A stretch of DNA of 16,114 bases, taken from positions 1 through 16,114 of the forward strand of contig JAUWOH010000023.1 in assembly GCA_030612225.1 (NCBI GenBank), written 5' to 3'. Below, piece by piece: positions 1 through 6,456 of the stretch (position 1 is the stretch's first letter; each line of letters opens with the position of its first letter). Below the pieces are notes generated by a model. The model worked only from the letters and a program-made list of their open reading frames with translations. It was not told the origin of the DNA and did no database searches. The stretch is from Desulfobacteraceae bacterium. GTDB taxonomy: Bacteria; Desulfobacterota; Desulfobacteria; Desulfobacterales; JAUWMJ01. Position numbers and translations under genes: made by a program.

Positions 1-2
1 CT

Positions 3-140
3 GAATATGAAAAAGCCCTTATCATCAAAGCTCTTGAAAAAACCAACTGGATTAAGAACAAAGCGGCTGATTTTCTCCAAATTAAACGAACAACCCTGGT
101 AGAAAAAATAAAAAGGCATAAAATAAATAAGAAAGTGTAA
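3..140 (+). CDS. Fis-type HTH C-terminus, probably of an NtrC-family sigma-54 activator (5' part outside the window)
   Basis: An open frame enters from the left edge and stops with TAA at 138-140, giving 45 residues. They read as a Fis-family (HTH_8) helix-turn-helix: a first helix around EKALIIKALEKTNW, a second around NKAADFLQI, and a recognition helix around RTTLVEKIKRHKI. This is the usual DNA-binding end of sigma-54 enhancer-binding proteins of the NtrC group, which bind upstream enhancers and use an AAA+ domain to remodel RNA polymerase-sigma54. The receiver and ATPase parts would lie left of the window and are not seen. The next gene is a response regulator with a damaged version of the same architecture but no HTH, so this gene may be the intact paralogue (inference). 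A stand-alone Fis-like protein is a less likely alternative. Confidence 0.75.
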   Translation, partial: EYEKALIIKALEKTNWIKNKAADFLQIKRTTLVEKIKRHKINKKV

Positions 141-148
141 AACATAAC

Positions 149-245
149 TCGTTACTCGTTGCTGGATACTGGATACGCGTTACTCGTTGCTGGTTACTTG
201 GTTAAAAAACGAGCAACAAGTAACGAGCAACCAGAAACCAGCAAC
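149..245. repeat. Inverted array of degenerate 7-bp units (locus A)
   Basis: Seven consecutive heptamers fill 149-197, each two variable bases plus a core GTTAC, GTTGC or GATAC (for example TCGTTAC, TCGTTGC, TGGATAC). After a short A-rich gap, five heptamers of the complementary sense fill 211-245 (for example GAGCAAC, CAGTAAC-like). The phase is exactly 7 throughout each half, and the halves can pair into a long imperfect hairpin. The array lies between the HTH gene and the response regulator. The same word family recurs at 1465-1490, 10943-11044 and 15384-15440. Confidence 0.85.
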
Positions 246-305
246 AATGTCTGTGTTTAGCAGTTTGCAGACATTTTTCGAAAAAAAATATCCCTCGTGC
301 GTTAT

Positions 306-310
306 GGAGG
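306..310 (+). promoter_or_regulatory. Ribosome binding site that decides the response-regulator start
   Basis: GGAGG sits five bases before the ATG at 316. It overlaps an earlier in-frame ATG at 304, so that ATG and the upstream ATG at 187 (which would read through the repeat array) are unlikely starts. The protein from 316 begins directly with the receiver domain. Confidence 0.8.
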
Positions 311-315
311 CATCT

Positions 316-1482
316 ATGGAAGATTTTAAAATCCTGTTTGTTGATGATGATAGTGCTATACGGAGCATTGTAGATAAATATCTTTCCAGAGAAGGTTACA
401 AGGTCTGGCTTGCGGAAAGTGGCAATGACGCTTTAAAATTATTAAAAGATAAAAAATTCGATATTGTCTTTACCGATTTTAAGATGCCTGGGATCGACGG
501 CATCGAACTCCTTGCCAGAATAAAAGAATACAGTCCTGAAATCGAAGTAATTATTGTGACGGGGCATGGAACCCTGGAGTCAGCCGTTAAAGCTATGAAA
601 ACCGGAAGTTATGATTACCTTCAAAAGCCCTTTAAACTTGATCTTTTAAAAATAATCATTGATCGAATTGTCGAAGAAAAAAAGATTAAGCGGGAAAATG
701 TATTGCTGAAGAAAAGAATAAAAGAAAGACATAAATACGGCGAAATGGTTGGAATCAATCTGAGAATGCAGGAAATTTACGAAATAATCGACAGAATGAA
801 ACCCCATAGCCCCAACGTGCTAATCCATGGTGAGAGCGGGACGGGAAAAGAACTAACCGCCCATGTCATCCACAGAAACAGCGAACGCAAAGACAAACCC
901 TTTATCCTTGTAAATTGCAGCAGTTTTGTAAAAAAACTTTCTAAAACAAGTAAGCCCGATACCTTTATAGACCTTTTTAAACATGAAGGCGGAACCATCT
1001 TCCTGAATGAAATCGCTGAAATTCCGCCTGCAATCCAGAGTGAATTTCTTCGGACGCTGAAGCATAAACCAATGGAGTCAGGTGGCAACAAAGAACAAGA
1101 TGACTTTGACTTAAGAATAATTGCTGCTACAAATAAAGACATCAAAGAAAGCCTTGAAAATGGAAGCATAGAACGAAAATTCTTCAATCACATTAATGCC
1201 GTTTCTATTAACATGCCCCCATTGAGGGATCGAAAAGAAGATATCAGCCTGCTTATAATAAACTTCTTAGATAAATTTGAATCCCGGAGCCCAAATAAAA
1301 TTTTGAATGTATCTTTAGAGGCTATGGATTATTTATTAAAATATAATTGGCCGGGCAATGTGATCCAGTTAGAAAATGTCATTGAAAGATCTTTTGCCTT
1401 TGGAGTAGATACCACTATTCAAGTTGAGGATCTTCCTGATGAAATAAAGGCTTTCGGAAACATTGCAACCCGCAACCCGTAA
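316..1482 (+). CDS. Degenerate NtrC-type response regulator: receiver plus defective AAA+ domain, no DNA-binding domain
   Basis: This 388-residue protein has an intact receiver domain (about 1-120): acidic pocket D10-D12, phosphoacceptor D54 in FTDFKMPG, T82, and K104 in QKPF. A sigma-54-activator-type AAA+ domain follows (about 143-375). Walker A GESGTGKE (172-179) and sensor I are kept. The segment between VNC (199-201) and GGTIFLNE (225-232) is only about 23 residues and lacks the GAFTGA loop that contacts sigma-54. The Walker B aspartate is N231, the arginine-finger segment reads IERKFFNHINAV instead of the usual FREDLYYRLNVV, and sensor II WPGNVREL is WPGNVIQL. The protein ends at residue 388 without the Fis-type HTH. 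It should still accept phosphate but not activate sigma-54 transcription (inference). Its last codons and stop lie in a heptamer repeat. The cupin gene starts 19 bases downstream. Confidence 0.9.
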   Translation: MEDFKILFVDDDSAIRSIVDKYLSREGYKVWLAESGNDALKLLKDKKFDIVFTDFKMPGIDGIELLARIKEYSPEIEVIIVTGHGTLESAVKAMKTGSYDYLQKPFKLDLLKIIIDRIVEEKKIKRENVLLKKRIKERHKYGEMVGINLRMQEIYEIIDRMKPHSPNVLIHGESGTGKELTAHVIHRNSERKDKPFILVNCSSFVKKLSKTSKPDTFIDLFKHEGGTIFLNEIAEIPPAIQSEFLRTLKHKPMESGGNKEQDDFDLRIIAATNKDIKESLENGSIERKFFNHINAVSINMPPLRDRKEDISLLIINFLDKFESRSPNKILNVSLEAMDYLLKYNWPGNVIQLENVIERSFAFGVDTTIQVEDLPDEIKAFGNIATRNP

Positions 1483-1490
1483 CCCGTACA
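1465..1490. repeat. Short heptamer array at the 3' end of the response-regulator gene (locus C)
   Basis: Units GCAACCC, GCAACCC and GTAACCC follow at a 7-bp step, then a partial GTAC. The GYAAC core matches the right halves of the arrays at 211-245 and 10989-11044. The TAA stop of the response regulator (1480-1482) lies inside a unit, so the array encodes the final residues and the stop codon. Confidence 0.7.
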
Positions 1491-1501
1491 AGGAATAATA
1501 A

Positions 1502-1840
1502 ATGATTGTTCGAAATATAAAAGATAAAGAAGTGATGGATACCTCATATATTGCCCACGGCGGTGCTATTGCTCAGATGATTTTAGACATGAGAACTTTG
1601 AAAGAAATCGGCTTCCTGGCCACTGCGACACTTGCACCAGGTAGAAAAATCGAGGAACATATTGATCCTATGGAAGAGATATATTTCATCCTGAGCGGAT
1701 CAGGCGAAATGCAGGTGGACGATGAAAAAAGGCAGGTTGTTGTCGGCGATGCCACCTGGATACCTGTCGGCGCCAGGCATTCGCTTTTGAATAATGCCCG
1801 GGAGGATTGCATCATCCTGGTTGTCGCATCACCCGCCTGA
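1502..1840 (+). CDS. Small single-domain cupin protein
   Basis: A 112-residue cupin_2-type beta-barrel protein. The second cupin motif, G(X)5PXG(X)2H(X)3N, is matched exactly by GDATWIPVGARHSLLNN (about 83-99). The first motif appears as GRKIEEHIDPMEEIYFILSG, with the first histidine and the glutamate present but aspartate where the second histidine is usual, so the metal site, if used, would be His/Asp/Glu/His. AAGGA lies about seven bases before the ATG. The 19-base gap from the response regulator suggests co-transcription, so the cupin may sense a ligand for that unit or be a small isomerase or dioxygenase-like enzyme. The substrate cannot be read from the sequence. The family call is firm, the function open. 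Confidence 0.85.
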   Translation: MIVRNIKDKEVMDTSYIAHGGAIAQMILDMRTLKEIGFLATATLAPGRKIEEHIDPMEEIYFILSGSGEMQVDDEKRQVVVGDATWIPVGARHSLLNNAREDCIILVVASPA

Positions 1841-1860
1841 ATAAATACCTGAATTCATTA

Positions 1861-1889
1861 TTGACAACATAAAATAAAACATATATCAA
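1861..1889 (+). promoter_or_regulatory. Candidate sigma-70 promoter
   Basis: A consensus -35 TTGACA (1861-1866) is followed after 17 bases by TATCAA (1884-1889), four of six matches to the -10 consensus. It lies 20 bases after the cupin stop and would transcribe the palindromic element, the terminator-like hairpin and possibly the symporter gene. Confidence 0.45.
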
Positions 1890-1918
1890 ACGATCAAAAT
1901 TGAATTATATTTCTAAGA

Positions 1919-2121
1919 GGTAGTTTCAAAATGTTCAATTTTGTTCGAGATCAAGGAAGGCGAAAATTTTAATCACCCCAGTACGATCTGCCAGACCTAC
2001 GGGGCAGGCAGGAATACATGGAGTATTTCGAGAATTAAAATTTGAGCCTGTCGAAGCGTAGCGTAGATCCCGCTCATCGGGGACGCAGATATCGGACAAA
2101 AGGGGATGTTTTGAAACTGCC
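1919..2121. mobile_element. MITE-like or REP-like palindromic element
   Basis: The ends are near-perfect inverted repeats (GGTAGTTTCAAAA at 1919 against TTTTGAAACTGCC ending at 2121). A second inner pair, GGCGAAAATTTTAATC and the complement of GAATTAAAATTTGAGCC, nests inside, and the segments between also pair partly. The right arm carries about 40 extra bases with words such as AAGCGTAGCG. It has no coding frame of note and no transposase, which suggests a non-autonomous element or a structured RNA. It fills most of the 371-base spacer before the symporter gene. Confidence 0.65.
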
Positions 2122-2150
2122 CCGTAAGGTTATGTCAGGCTTATATTTTA

Positions 2151-2187
2151 AAAGCCATCCCAACCTCGTGTCGGGATGGCTTTTTTT
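2151..2187 (+). terminator. Intrinsic terminator just upstream of the symporter gene
   Basis: The 11-bp stem AAAGCCATCCC (2151-2161) / GGGATGGCTTT (2173-2183) has an 11-base loop and runs into a T tract (2181-2187). It ends only about 25 bases before the symporter start. It could end transcripts from the cupin side or from the promoter at 1861, or act as an attenuator. Confidence 0.75.
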
Positions 2188-2211
2188 ATTTTTTGTTCAA
2201 GGAGATTAATG

Positions 2212-3825
2212 ATGTTAATTAAAGTATCGGTCTTAATCGCTTATTTCCTGATTGTTCTTATAATAGGGTTTGTTGCCAGAACACGATGGGTATCTTCGCC
2301 TGAGACATATTTCCTGGCCGACAGAAAGCTCGGAACCTTCATCCTGCTCGGAACAATGGTTGCCACAAACTTTTCCGCTTTTACTGTTTTTGGAACATCC
2401 GGCGCAGGTTATCGGGACGGATATGCTTTCTTTCCCATCATGGGTTTCGGGACAGGCTTTATGGCCCTGACGTTCTGGATTCTGGGACGAAAAATCTGGC
2501 AGGCAGGACGTAAACAACATATTGTTACTCCACCTGAACTGGTAAAAAAAATATACAACAGCCCGCTTTTATCATTTTTGTTTGCGATGGTTATGATCAT
2601 ATTCACGATTCCGTATCTCGCCCTACAACCAATGGCCGCAGGTTACGCCCTGGAAGAACTTGTTGGTCTTCCCTATGTATATGGCTGTATTCTTGTAACC
2701 GTCATAATCCTGTTATACACCCTGCGCGGCGGTCTCAGGGCGGTTGCCTGGACAGACCTGTTTCAAGGAGCAGTAATGTTTATCCTGCTTTTTGTGTCAC
2801 TTATTATGGTTGCCCAGCACCATGGAGGTTTTATTGAAGCAAATCAGAAAGTTTTGGCATCATACCCCGAGCTCTTTTCCAGACCCGGCGGCCAGGGCAA
2901 ATACACCCCTGGCATCTGGTTTAGTTTTATGATGCTCTGGTTTCTATGCGATCCAATGTTTCCGCAGCTTTTCCAGCGCTTTTTTGCCGCAAAAAGCGAA
3001 CGCGTAATCTCGCGTACCATGCTTTTTTATCCACTGGTATGTACTATCGTTTTTCTAATGCCCATTTCCGTTGGAGTGCTGGGCAAACTCTCTTTCCCCG
3101 ACCTTGTGGGCAGGCAGGCTGATCGTATTCTTCCCATGGTTTTAACATCAATTTCAGGAGATTTCATGGCTGCACTTGTCATCGCAGCAGGACTTGCCGC
3201 ACTTATGTCAACCATGGATTCCCAGCTTCTGACATTAAGCTCTATTTTTACGCGGGATATTGTTGTAATCTTCCGAAAAACCGGCGGTGACACCAGCATT
3301 ACCGGCCGTATCTTTGTTGTTTTTCTAAGCCTTGCAGGTCTGGCACTGGCCTATAAGCCTCCTGCAACGATTCTTCAAATAGCAACTCAGACATTTACCG
3401 GTCTTGCAGTTCTTTTTCCAACGGTAATTTTCGGGCTTTATCTTAAAAAAGTTTTTTCAGTTGCCGCAATTCTTTCAATTCTTACCGGTGAAGCGATGTT
3501 GGTATGCTTTTATTTCAAATGGATTCCAGGGGGTGTCTTCTTACCTGTAGTTTGGATAGCATTATTGACGTTTTCTGTTTATTTACTCACTCATTTTATA
3601 ATGCTGTGGAAAGAAAAAGATCTGGCATTTAAAACACCTTCCTGGTTAACCAATCGATATGTCTATCTTTTTACAGCGATATTTATCTTGGGAATCGATT
3701 TCTGGTCATGGGGCAAAATCGAACCAATCCTTTTCGGAGTTCCAACATGGATGGGCTACTTTATAATTCTATCTTCTCTACAGGTTATCATTATGGTATT
3801 TATGCTCAGAAAAGAATATCAGTAA
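2212..3825 (+). CDS. Sodium:solute symporter (SSS family) transporter
   Basis: The 537-residue protein is hydrophobic throughout, with about 13 predicted membrane segments by eye, as in the SSS family (PutP/PanF/SGLT-like, TC 2.A.21). These inner-membrane carriers use the sodium gradient to import sugars, amino acids, vitamins or carboxylates. Supporting motifs are the N-terminal SSPETYFLADRKLG segment, the LLYTLRGGLRAVAWTDLFQG segment in the middle (family core around TM5-6), and the sodium-site-like AALMSTMDSQLLTLSSIFTRD segment. The start follows AAGGAG (2199-2204); the adjacent in-frame ATG at 2209 is equally possible but closely spaced. An upstream in-frame ATG at 2176 lies inside the terminator and is rejected. 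The substrate cannot be inferred from context. The stop is four bases from the MITE-like element at 3830. Confidence 0.9.
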   Translation: MLIKVSVLIAYFLIVLIIGFVARTRWVSSPETYFLADRKLGTFILLGTMVATNFSAFTVFGTSGAGYRDGYAFFPIMGFGTGFMALTFWILGRKIWQAGRKQHIVTPPELVKKIYNSPLLSFLFAMVMIIFTIPYLALQPMAAGYALEELVGLPYVYGCILVTVIILLYTLRGGLRAVAWTDLFQGAVMFILLFVSLIMVAQHHGGFIEANQKVLASYPELFSRPGGQGKYTPGIWFSFMMLWFLCDPMFPQLFQRFFAAKSERVISRTMLFYPLVCTIVFLMPISVGVLGKLSFPDLVGRQADRILPMVLTSISGDFMAALVIAAGLAALMSTMDSQLLTLSSIFTRDIVVIFRKTGGDTSITGRIFVVFLSLAGLALAYKPPATILQIATQTFTGLAVLFPTVIFGLYLKKVFSVAAILSILTGEAMLVCFYFKWIPGGVFLPVVWIALLTFSVYLLTHFIMLWKEKDLAFKTPSWLTNRYVYLFTAIFILGIDFWSWGKIEPILFGVPTWMGYFIILSSLQVIIMVFMLRKEYQ

Positions 3826-3829
3826 TTTT

Positions 3830-4112
3830 AATTATCAGAAATTTACAAACTCATTATGAGGTTAACTTGAGGCATAGGGCAATTATATTTAAAAGTGTCT
3901 GAAACTCGCGCATAAATGAGCGTAAAGAAAGAACTTAGATCAATCCTTTCATATAAAACAAGCTTGCGTCGGCATTGTTCGGCCTATCGAAAATGTTATT
4001 TAAATTGTCGTTCTTTCTTAACGCTCACTAATACGCTCAAACGGTCAGCCATTTTAAATCTAATCACCCTATACCTCAAGTTGCTTTTTAAGTTTGTAAA
4101 TTTCTGATTATT
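3830..4112. mobile_element. MITE-like palindromic element, copy 1
   Basis: The arms of about 105 bp (3830-3934 and 4010-4112) are imperfect inverted repeats with near-identical ends (AATTATCAGAAATTTACAAA against the complement of 4092-4112). The inner ends also match: GAGCGTAAAGAAAGAAC on the left, and the complement of GTTCTTTCTTAACGCTCA on the right. A 75-bp asymmetric centre separates them. The element has no transposase and no credible gene. It fills the spacer between the symporter and MEMO genes. The copy at 6199-6436 matches in reverse orientation, including the arm asymmetry and part of the centre. Confidence 0.75.
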
Positions 4113-4165
4113 GTTCCAGACGAAGCCTCCTTAACTTTTTTCTTTATCTTGTATTCTAATCAGGT

Positions 4166-4171
4166 TATAAT
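4166..4171 (+). promoter_or_regulatory. Possible -10 box upstream of the MEMO-family gene
   Basis: A perfect TATAAT lies 28 bases before the ATG at 4200. No good -35 box is visible at 16-18 bases upstream (the sequence there is TTTATC-like), so this is a weak candidate. Confidence 0.3.
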
Positions 4172-4199
4172 ATTAATCAAAGTAAAGGGGGTGACAAAG

Positions 4200-5048
4200 A
4201 TGATTATTAGAAAAGCTAACTTTGCCGGAAGCTGGTATCCTGATAATGCCCGGGAGTGTGAAAGGGAGATAAACAGTTTTCTTTCAGAAAAGATAAAAGC
4301 TTCGTCAATTGAAAACCCGGTTGGTGGAATCGTGCCCCATGCCGGCTGGTATTTTTCAGGAAGTATTGCATGTAATGTTATACATTCCCTCAAAAAAAAC
4401 AGCCCGCCAGATGTTTTTGTGATTTTTGGAATGCATCTTCATTCCAACTCACCATGCTATATTATGAAAGAAGGCGCCTGGGAAACACCCTTTGGTGAAA
4501 TCCAAATAGAAAAAGCCCTTGCAGAAGAACTGACAGACAGGTTTTCCTTTAACATTGAAACGCCTGATAACTTTACTCAGGATAATACCATTGAACTACA
4601 GCTTCCTTTTGTAAAATACTTCTTTGATGATGTTAAAATCGTTCCCATTGGTGTTCCCCCGGCAAAAGACTCTCTTAAAATCGGAAAGGCTGTTGTCGAG
4701 ATCGGGAGCAAGCTTGGCCTGAGAATCAATATTCTCGGCTCTACCGACCTAACCCACTATGGACCCAACTATGGATTTATACCCAAAGGAACGGGGCAGG
4801 CAGCACTTGACTGGGTACGAAATGAAAATGATCGCCAGGTTATTGATACGATGACAGCCATGGAACCGGAAAGGGTGATAACCGAAGCTTTGTCAAAACA
4901 GAATGCCTGTTGTGCAGGTGCATCCGCAACAGCGATAGCTGCTGCAAAAGAGCTTGGGGCAGAGCGTGCGGAAGAGATAGCCTACGCCACCAGTTATGAT
5001 AAAAGTCCTGGCGACAGTTTTGTAGGATATACCGGAATAGTGTTTTAA
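4200..5048 (+). CDS. amrB: MEMO1-family protein (AmmeMemoRadiSam system protein B-like)
   Basis: The 282-residue protein matches the MEMO family along its length: NFAGSWYPD near the N-terminus (8-15), GGIVPHAGWYFSG (42-54), FGMHLHS (76-82), NTIELQLPF (129-137), STDLTHYG (181-188) and NACCAGASA (235-243). The metal-site residues of the family (three His and one Cys) have counterparts at H47, H79 or H81, H186 and C237 or C238. The start is set by a GGGGGTG ribosome site about six bases upstream; an in-frame TTG at 4149 has no such site. In many bacteria this protein is encoded with an AMMECR1-domain protein and a radical SAM enzyme (the AmmeMemoRadiSam set), but neither is in the window. The biochemical role of bacterial MEMO proteins is not settled; the fold resembles non-haem-iron dioxygenases. 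Family call firm, symbol tentative. Confidence 0.88.
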   Translation: MIIRKANFAGSWYPDNARECEREINSFLSEKIKASSIENPVGGIVPHAGWYFSGSIACNVIHSLKKNSPPDVFVIFGMHLHSNSPCYIMKEGAWETPFGEIQIEKALAEELTDRFSFNIETPDNFTQDNTIELQLPFVKYFFDDVKIVPIGVPPAKDSLKIGKAVVEIGSKLGLRINILGSTDLTHYGPNYGFIPKGTGQAALDWVRNENDRQVIDTMTAMEPERVITEALSKQNACCAGASATAIAAAKELGAERAEEIAYATSYDKSPGDSFVGYTGIVF

Positions 5049-5062
5049 TTCGCTCAGAGGTT

Positions 5063-5160
5063 GGAGAGTTTTTCAATCTCCGCTCTATCCTCCAGGCAGA
5101 CCGCTGACGATCAGTAAAGCGCTAACGGTTCACCAAAAAGGCTTTTGGGAAAAACTCTCC
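5063..5160. repeat. 98-bp inverted repeat between convergent genes, possible bidirectional terminator
   Basis: The ends form a perfect 12-bp inverted repeat, GGAGAGTTTTTC (5063-5074) and GAAAAACTCTCC (5149-5160). Inside lies a hairpin with stem CCAAAA/TTTTGG (5133-5148). It occupies the gap between the convergent MEMO and flavoprotein genes, where a structure ending both transcripts is expected, although no long T tract follows it. Confidence 0.5.
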
Positions 5161-5188
5161 GCCCCCACAATTAGCTAACTATTTGTTT

Positions 5189-6166
5189 TCAATCGGGAAT
5201 ACTTTCTACAAGTTCTTTAATTCTCTTTTCTATCTCATCACGGACAGTTCGCATGAAACCTATCGATTTTCCGAAGGGGTCCGGCAGATCCCAATCCTTT
5301 ACAGTTGCTCCCGGGACATAAGGACATTCTTCACCGCATCCCATAGTAATAATAATGTCCGGTTTTACATCGAAAATTGCGGATTCTAAAGATTGGGTTT
5401 TCCTAAATGCCATATCTATCCCTTTTTCCCCCATTGCTTCAACCATGACTGGATTAATTTCAAACCCCGGCCTGCTGCCGCCGCTTAAAGCTTCTATCTT
5501 GTCGCCGGCAAAGTATTGGGCAAAGGCTGAGGCCATCTGACTTCGACATGTATTCCCGATGCATGCAAAAAGAATTTTCTTTCTGCCAAGAAACGGTTTC
5601 AAAAGGCTGTCTGCAGCTTCTTTTATATCATCAAGAACTGTTGGGTGCTTTTCCATATCTCCTTTGTTTTCAATCCTGCGGTAAGTCAGGCTACCGTGAA
5701 AGGCGGCCCCGATTGCATCGAAAAAATATTTCACAGTCAAGAAAAGACCATCAAAGAGGTTTTTTCCCTTTGTCGCACCTTGAGAAAGAAGGAATCCCTG
5801 TTTCGTTTCTCTGCCCGGATCGATCAAGTTTAGTTTGTATTTCCTTGACCACAGTGTCTGGCTTCTGTCAATCAGAGCCTTTAACTGAGCTGTAACAGAG
5901 TAGAAAAAAATTGGTGTCGCAGTTACAATAACATCGGCCTGTCTAAGTAGAGAATAGATTTCCCCGGCCATATCATCACCGTCAATGACACACTTCCCGT
6001 TTTTTTCACAAAAACCGCATCCTCTGCATGGAATAATATTCTTTTTAGCAACCTCTATGATATGGGTTTTAACCCCTGAATTCTCAGCCTCGTTCATGAA
6101 TGCTTTTAAAAGATAATCCGTGTTACCATTTTTCCGGGGACTTCCCTGTAATCCTAGTATCAGCAT
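5189..6166 (-). CDS. Iron-sulfur flavoprotein fused to a thioredoxin-type arsenate reductase/LMW phosphatase domain
   Basis: The 325-residue protein has two domains. Residues 1 to about 185 are an NADPH-dependent FMN reductase/iron-sulfur flavoprotein: LQGSPRKNGNT at the N-terminus binds FMN phosphate, and CRGCGFCEKNGKC supplies C47, C50, C53 and C59, the compact CX2CX2CX5C cluster motif of ISF proteins. Residues about 197-325 are a low-molecular-weight-phosphatase-fold ArsC domain: catalytic loop CIGNTCRS (C202, R208), a second cysteine pair C277 and C281 in MGCGEECPYVPG, and the LPDP general-acid loop (D295). Thioredoxin-coupled ArsC reduces arsenate through such a cysteine relay. The fusion would place a flavin/Fe-S electron source beside the ArsC disulfide (inference). 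A phosphatase role is the alternative. No arsB, acr3 or arsR gene is nearby. The ribosome site is weak (AGGAT). Confidence 0.88.
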   Translation of the reverse strand: MLILGLQGSPRKNGNTDYLLKAFMNEAENSGVKTHIIEVAKKNIIPCRGCGFCEKNGKCVIDGDDMAGEIYSLLRQADVIVTATPIFFYSVTAQLKALIDRSQTLWSRKYKLNLIDPGRETKQGFLLSQGATKGKNLFDGLFLTVKYFFDAIGAAFHGSLTYRRIENKGDMEKHPTVLDDIKEAADSLLKPFLGRKKILFACIGNTCRSQMASAFAQYFAGDKIEALSGGSRPGFEINPVMVEAMGEKGIDMAFRKTQSLESAIFDVKPDIIITMGCGEECPYVPGATVKDWDLPDPFGKSIGFMRTVRDEIEKRIKELVESIPD

Positions 6167-6198
6167 GATAAAAATTATCCTATTAATTAAGAGCCTAT

Positions 6199-6436
6199 TA
6201 AAAAAAGGCCCAGATGAGCATTTAGGTGATCCGGTTTTAAGGCGGGTCGCTGTTTGAAGGTATTAGTAAGCGTTAAAAAAGAACAACAAACAAGCACATT
6301 TTATATGCAAAGCAAAGAATATGTTCGTTTAGCAAGTTCTTTATAAAAGGATTGCACCTGTTCTTTCTTTACACTTACTTATGCCTGAGTTCGACACGTC
6401 TTAAAACCGGATTGCCTGAATGCGGCTTTTCAAAAC
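6199..6436. mobile_element. MITE-like palindromic element, copy 2 (reverse orientation to copy 1)
   Basis: The left arm (about 6199-6284) and right arm (about 6360-6436) are inverted repeats; ATCCGGTTTTAAG and AAAGAAC-type inner ends pair. The left arm word GTATTAGTAAGCGTTAA matches the complement of the right arm of the copy at 3830-4112 (GTATTAGTGAGCGTTAA), and the right arm matches its left arm. Part of the centre also matches (AATCCTTTTATAAAGAAC on the reverse strand against AATCCTTTCATATAAAAC). The outermost bases of copy 1 are not conserved here. It fills the spacer between the fusion gene and the next gene. Confidence 0.7.
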
Positions 6437-6456
6437 AATAAAATATTACAAATTAT

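Noticed and set aside
149..245. CRISPR array
   Set aside because: Units are 7 bp in direct contact with no unique spacers, and the array inverts halfway; the same holds at 10943-11044.
187..315. N-terminal extension of the response regulator from an ATG at 187
   Set aside because: It would be encoded by the heptamer array, and the good ribosome site at 306-310 points to ATG 316, where the receiver domain begins.
2176..2211. Longer symporter start at 2176
   Set aside because: That ATG lies inside the terminator stem and has no ribosome site; AAGGAG at 2199-2204 supports 2209 or 2212.
1841..2211. Sigma-54 (-24/-12) promoters near the regulator genes
   Set aside because: By eye I found no convincing GG-N10-GC element with the flanking consensus in the spacers around the regulator, cupin or symporter.
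3916..4107. A 63-codon open frame between the symporter and MEMO genes
   Set aside because: It lies entirely within the palindromic element, has no ribosome site and shows no domain-like composition.
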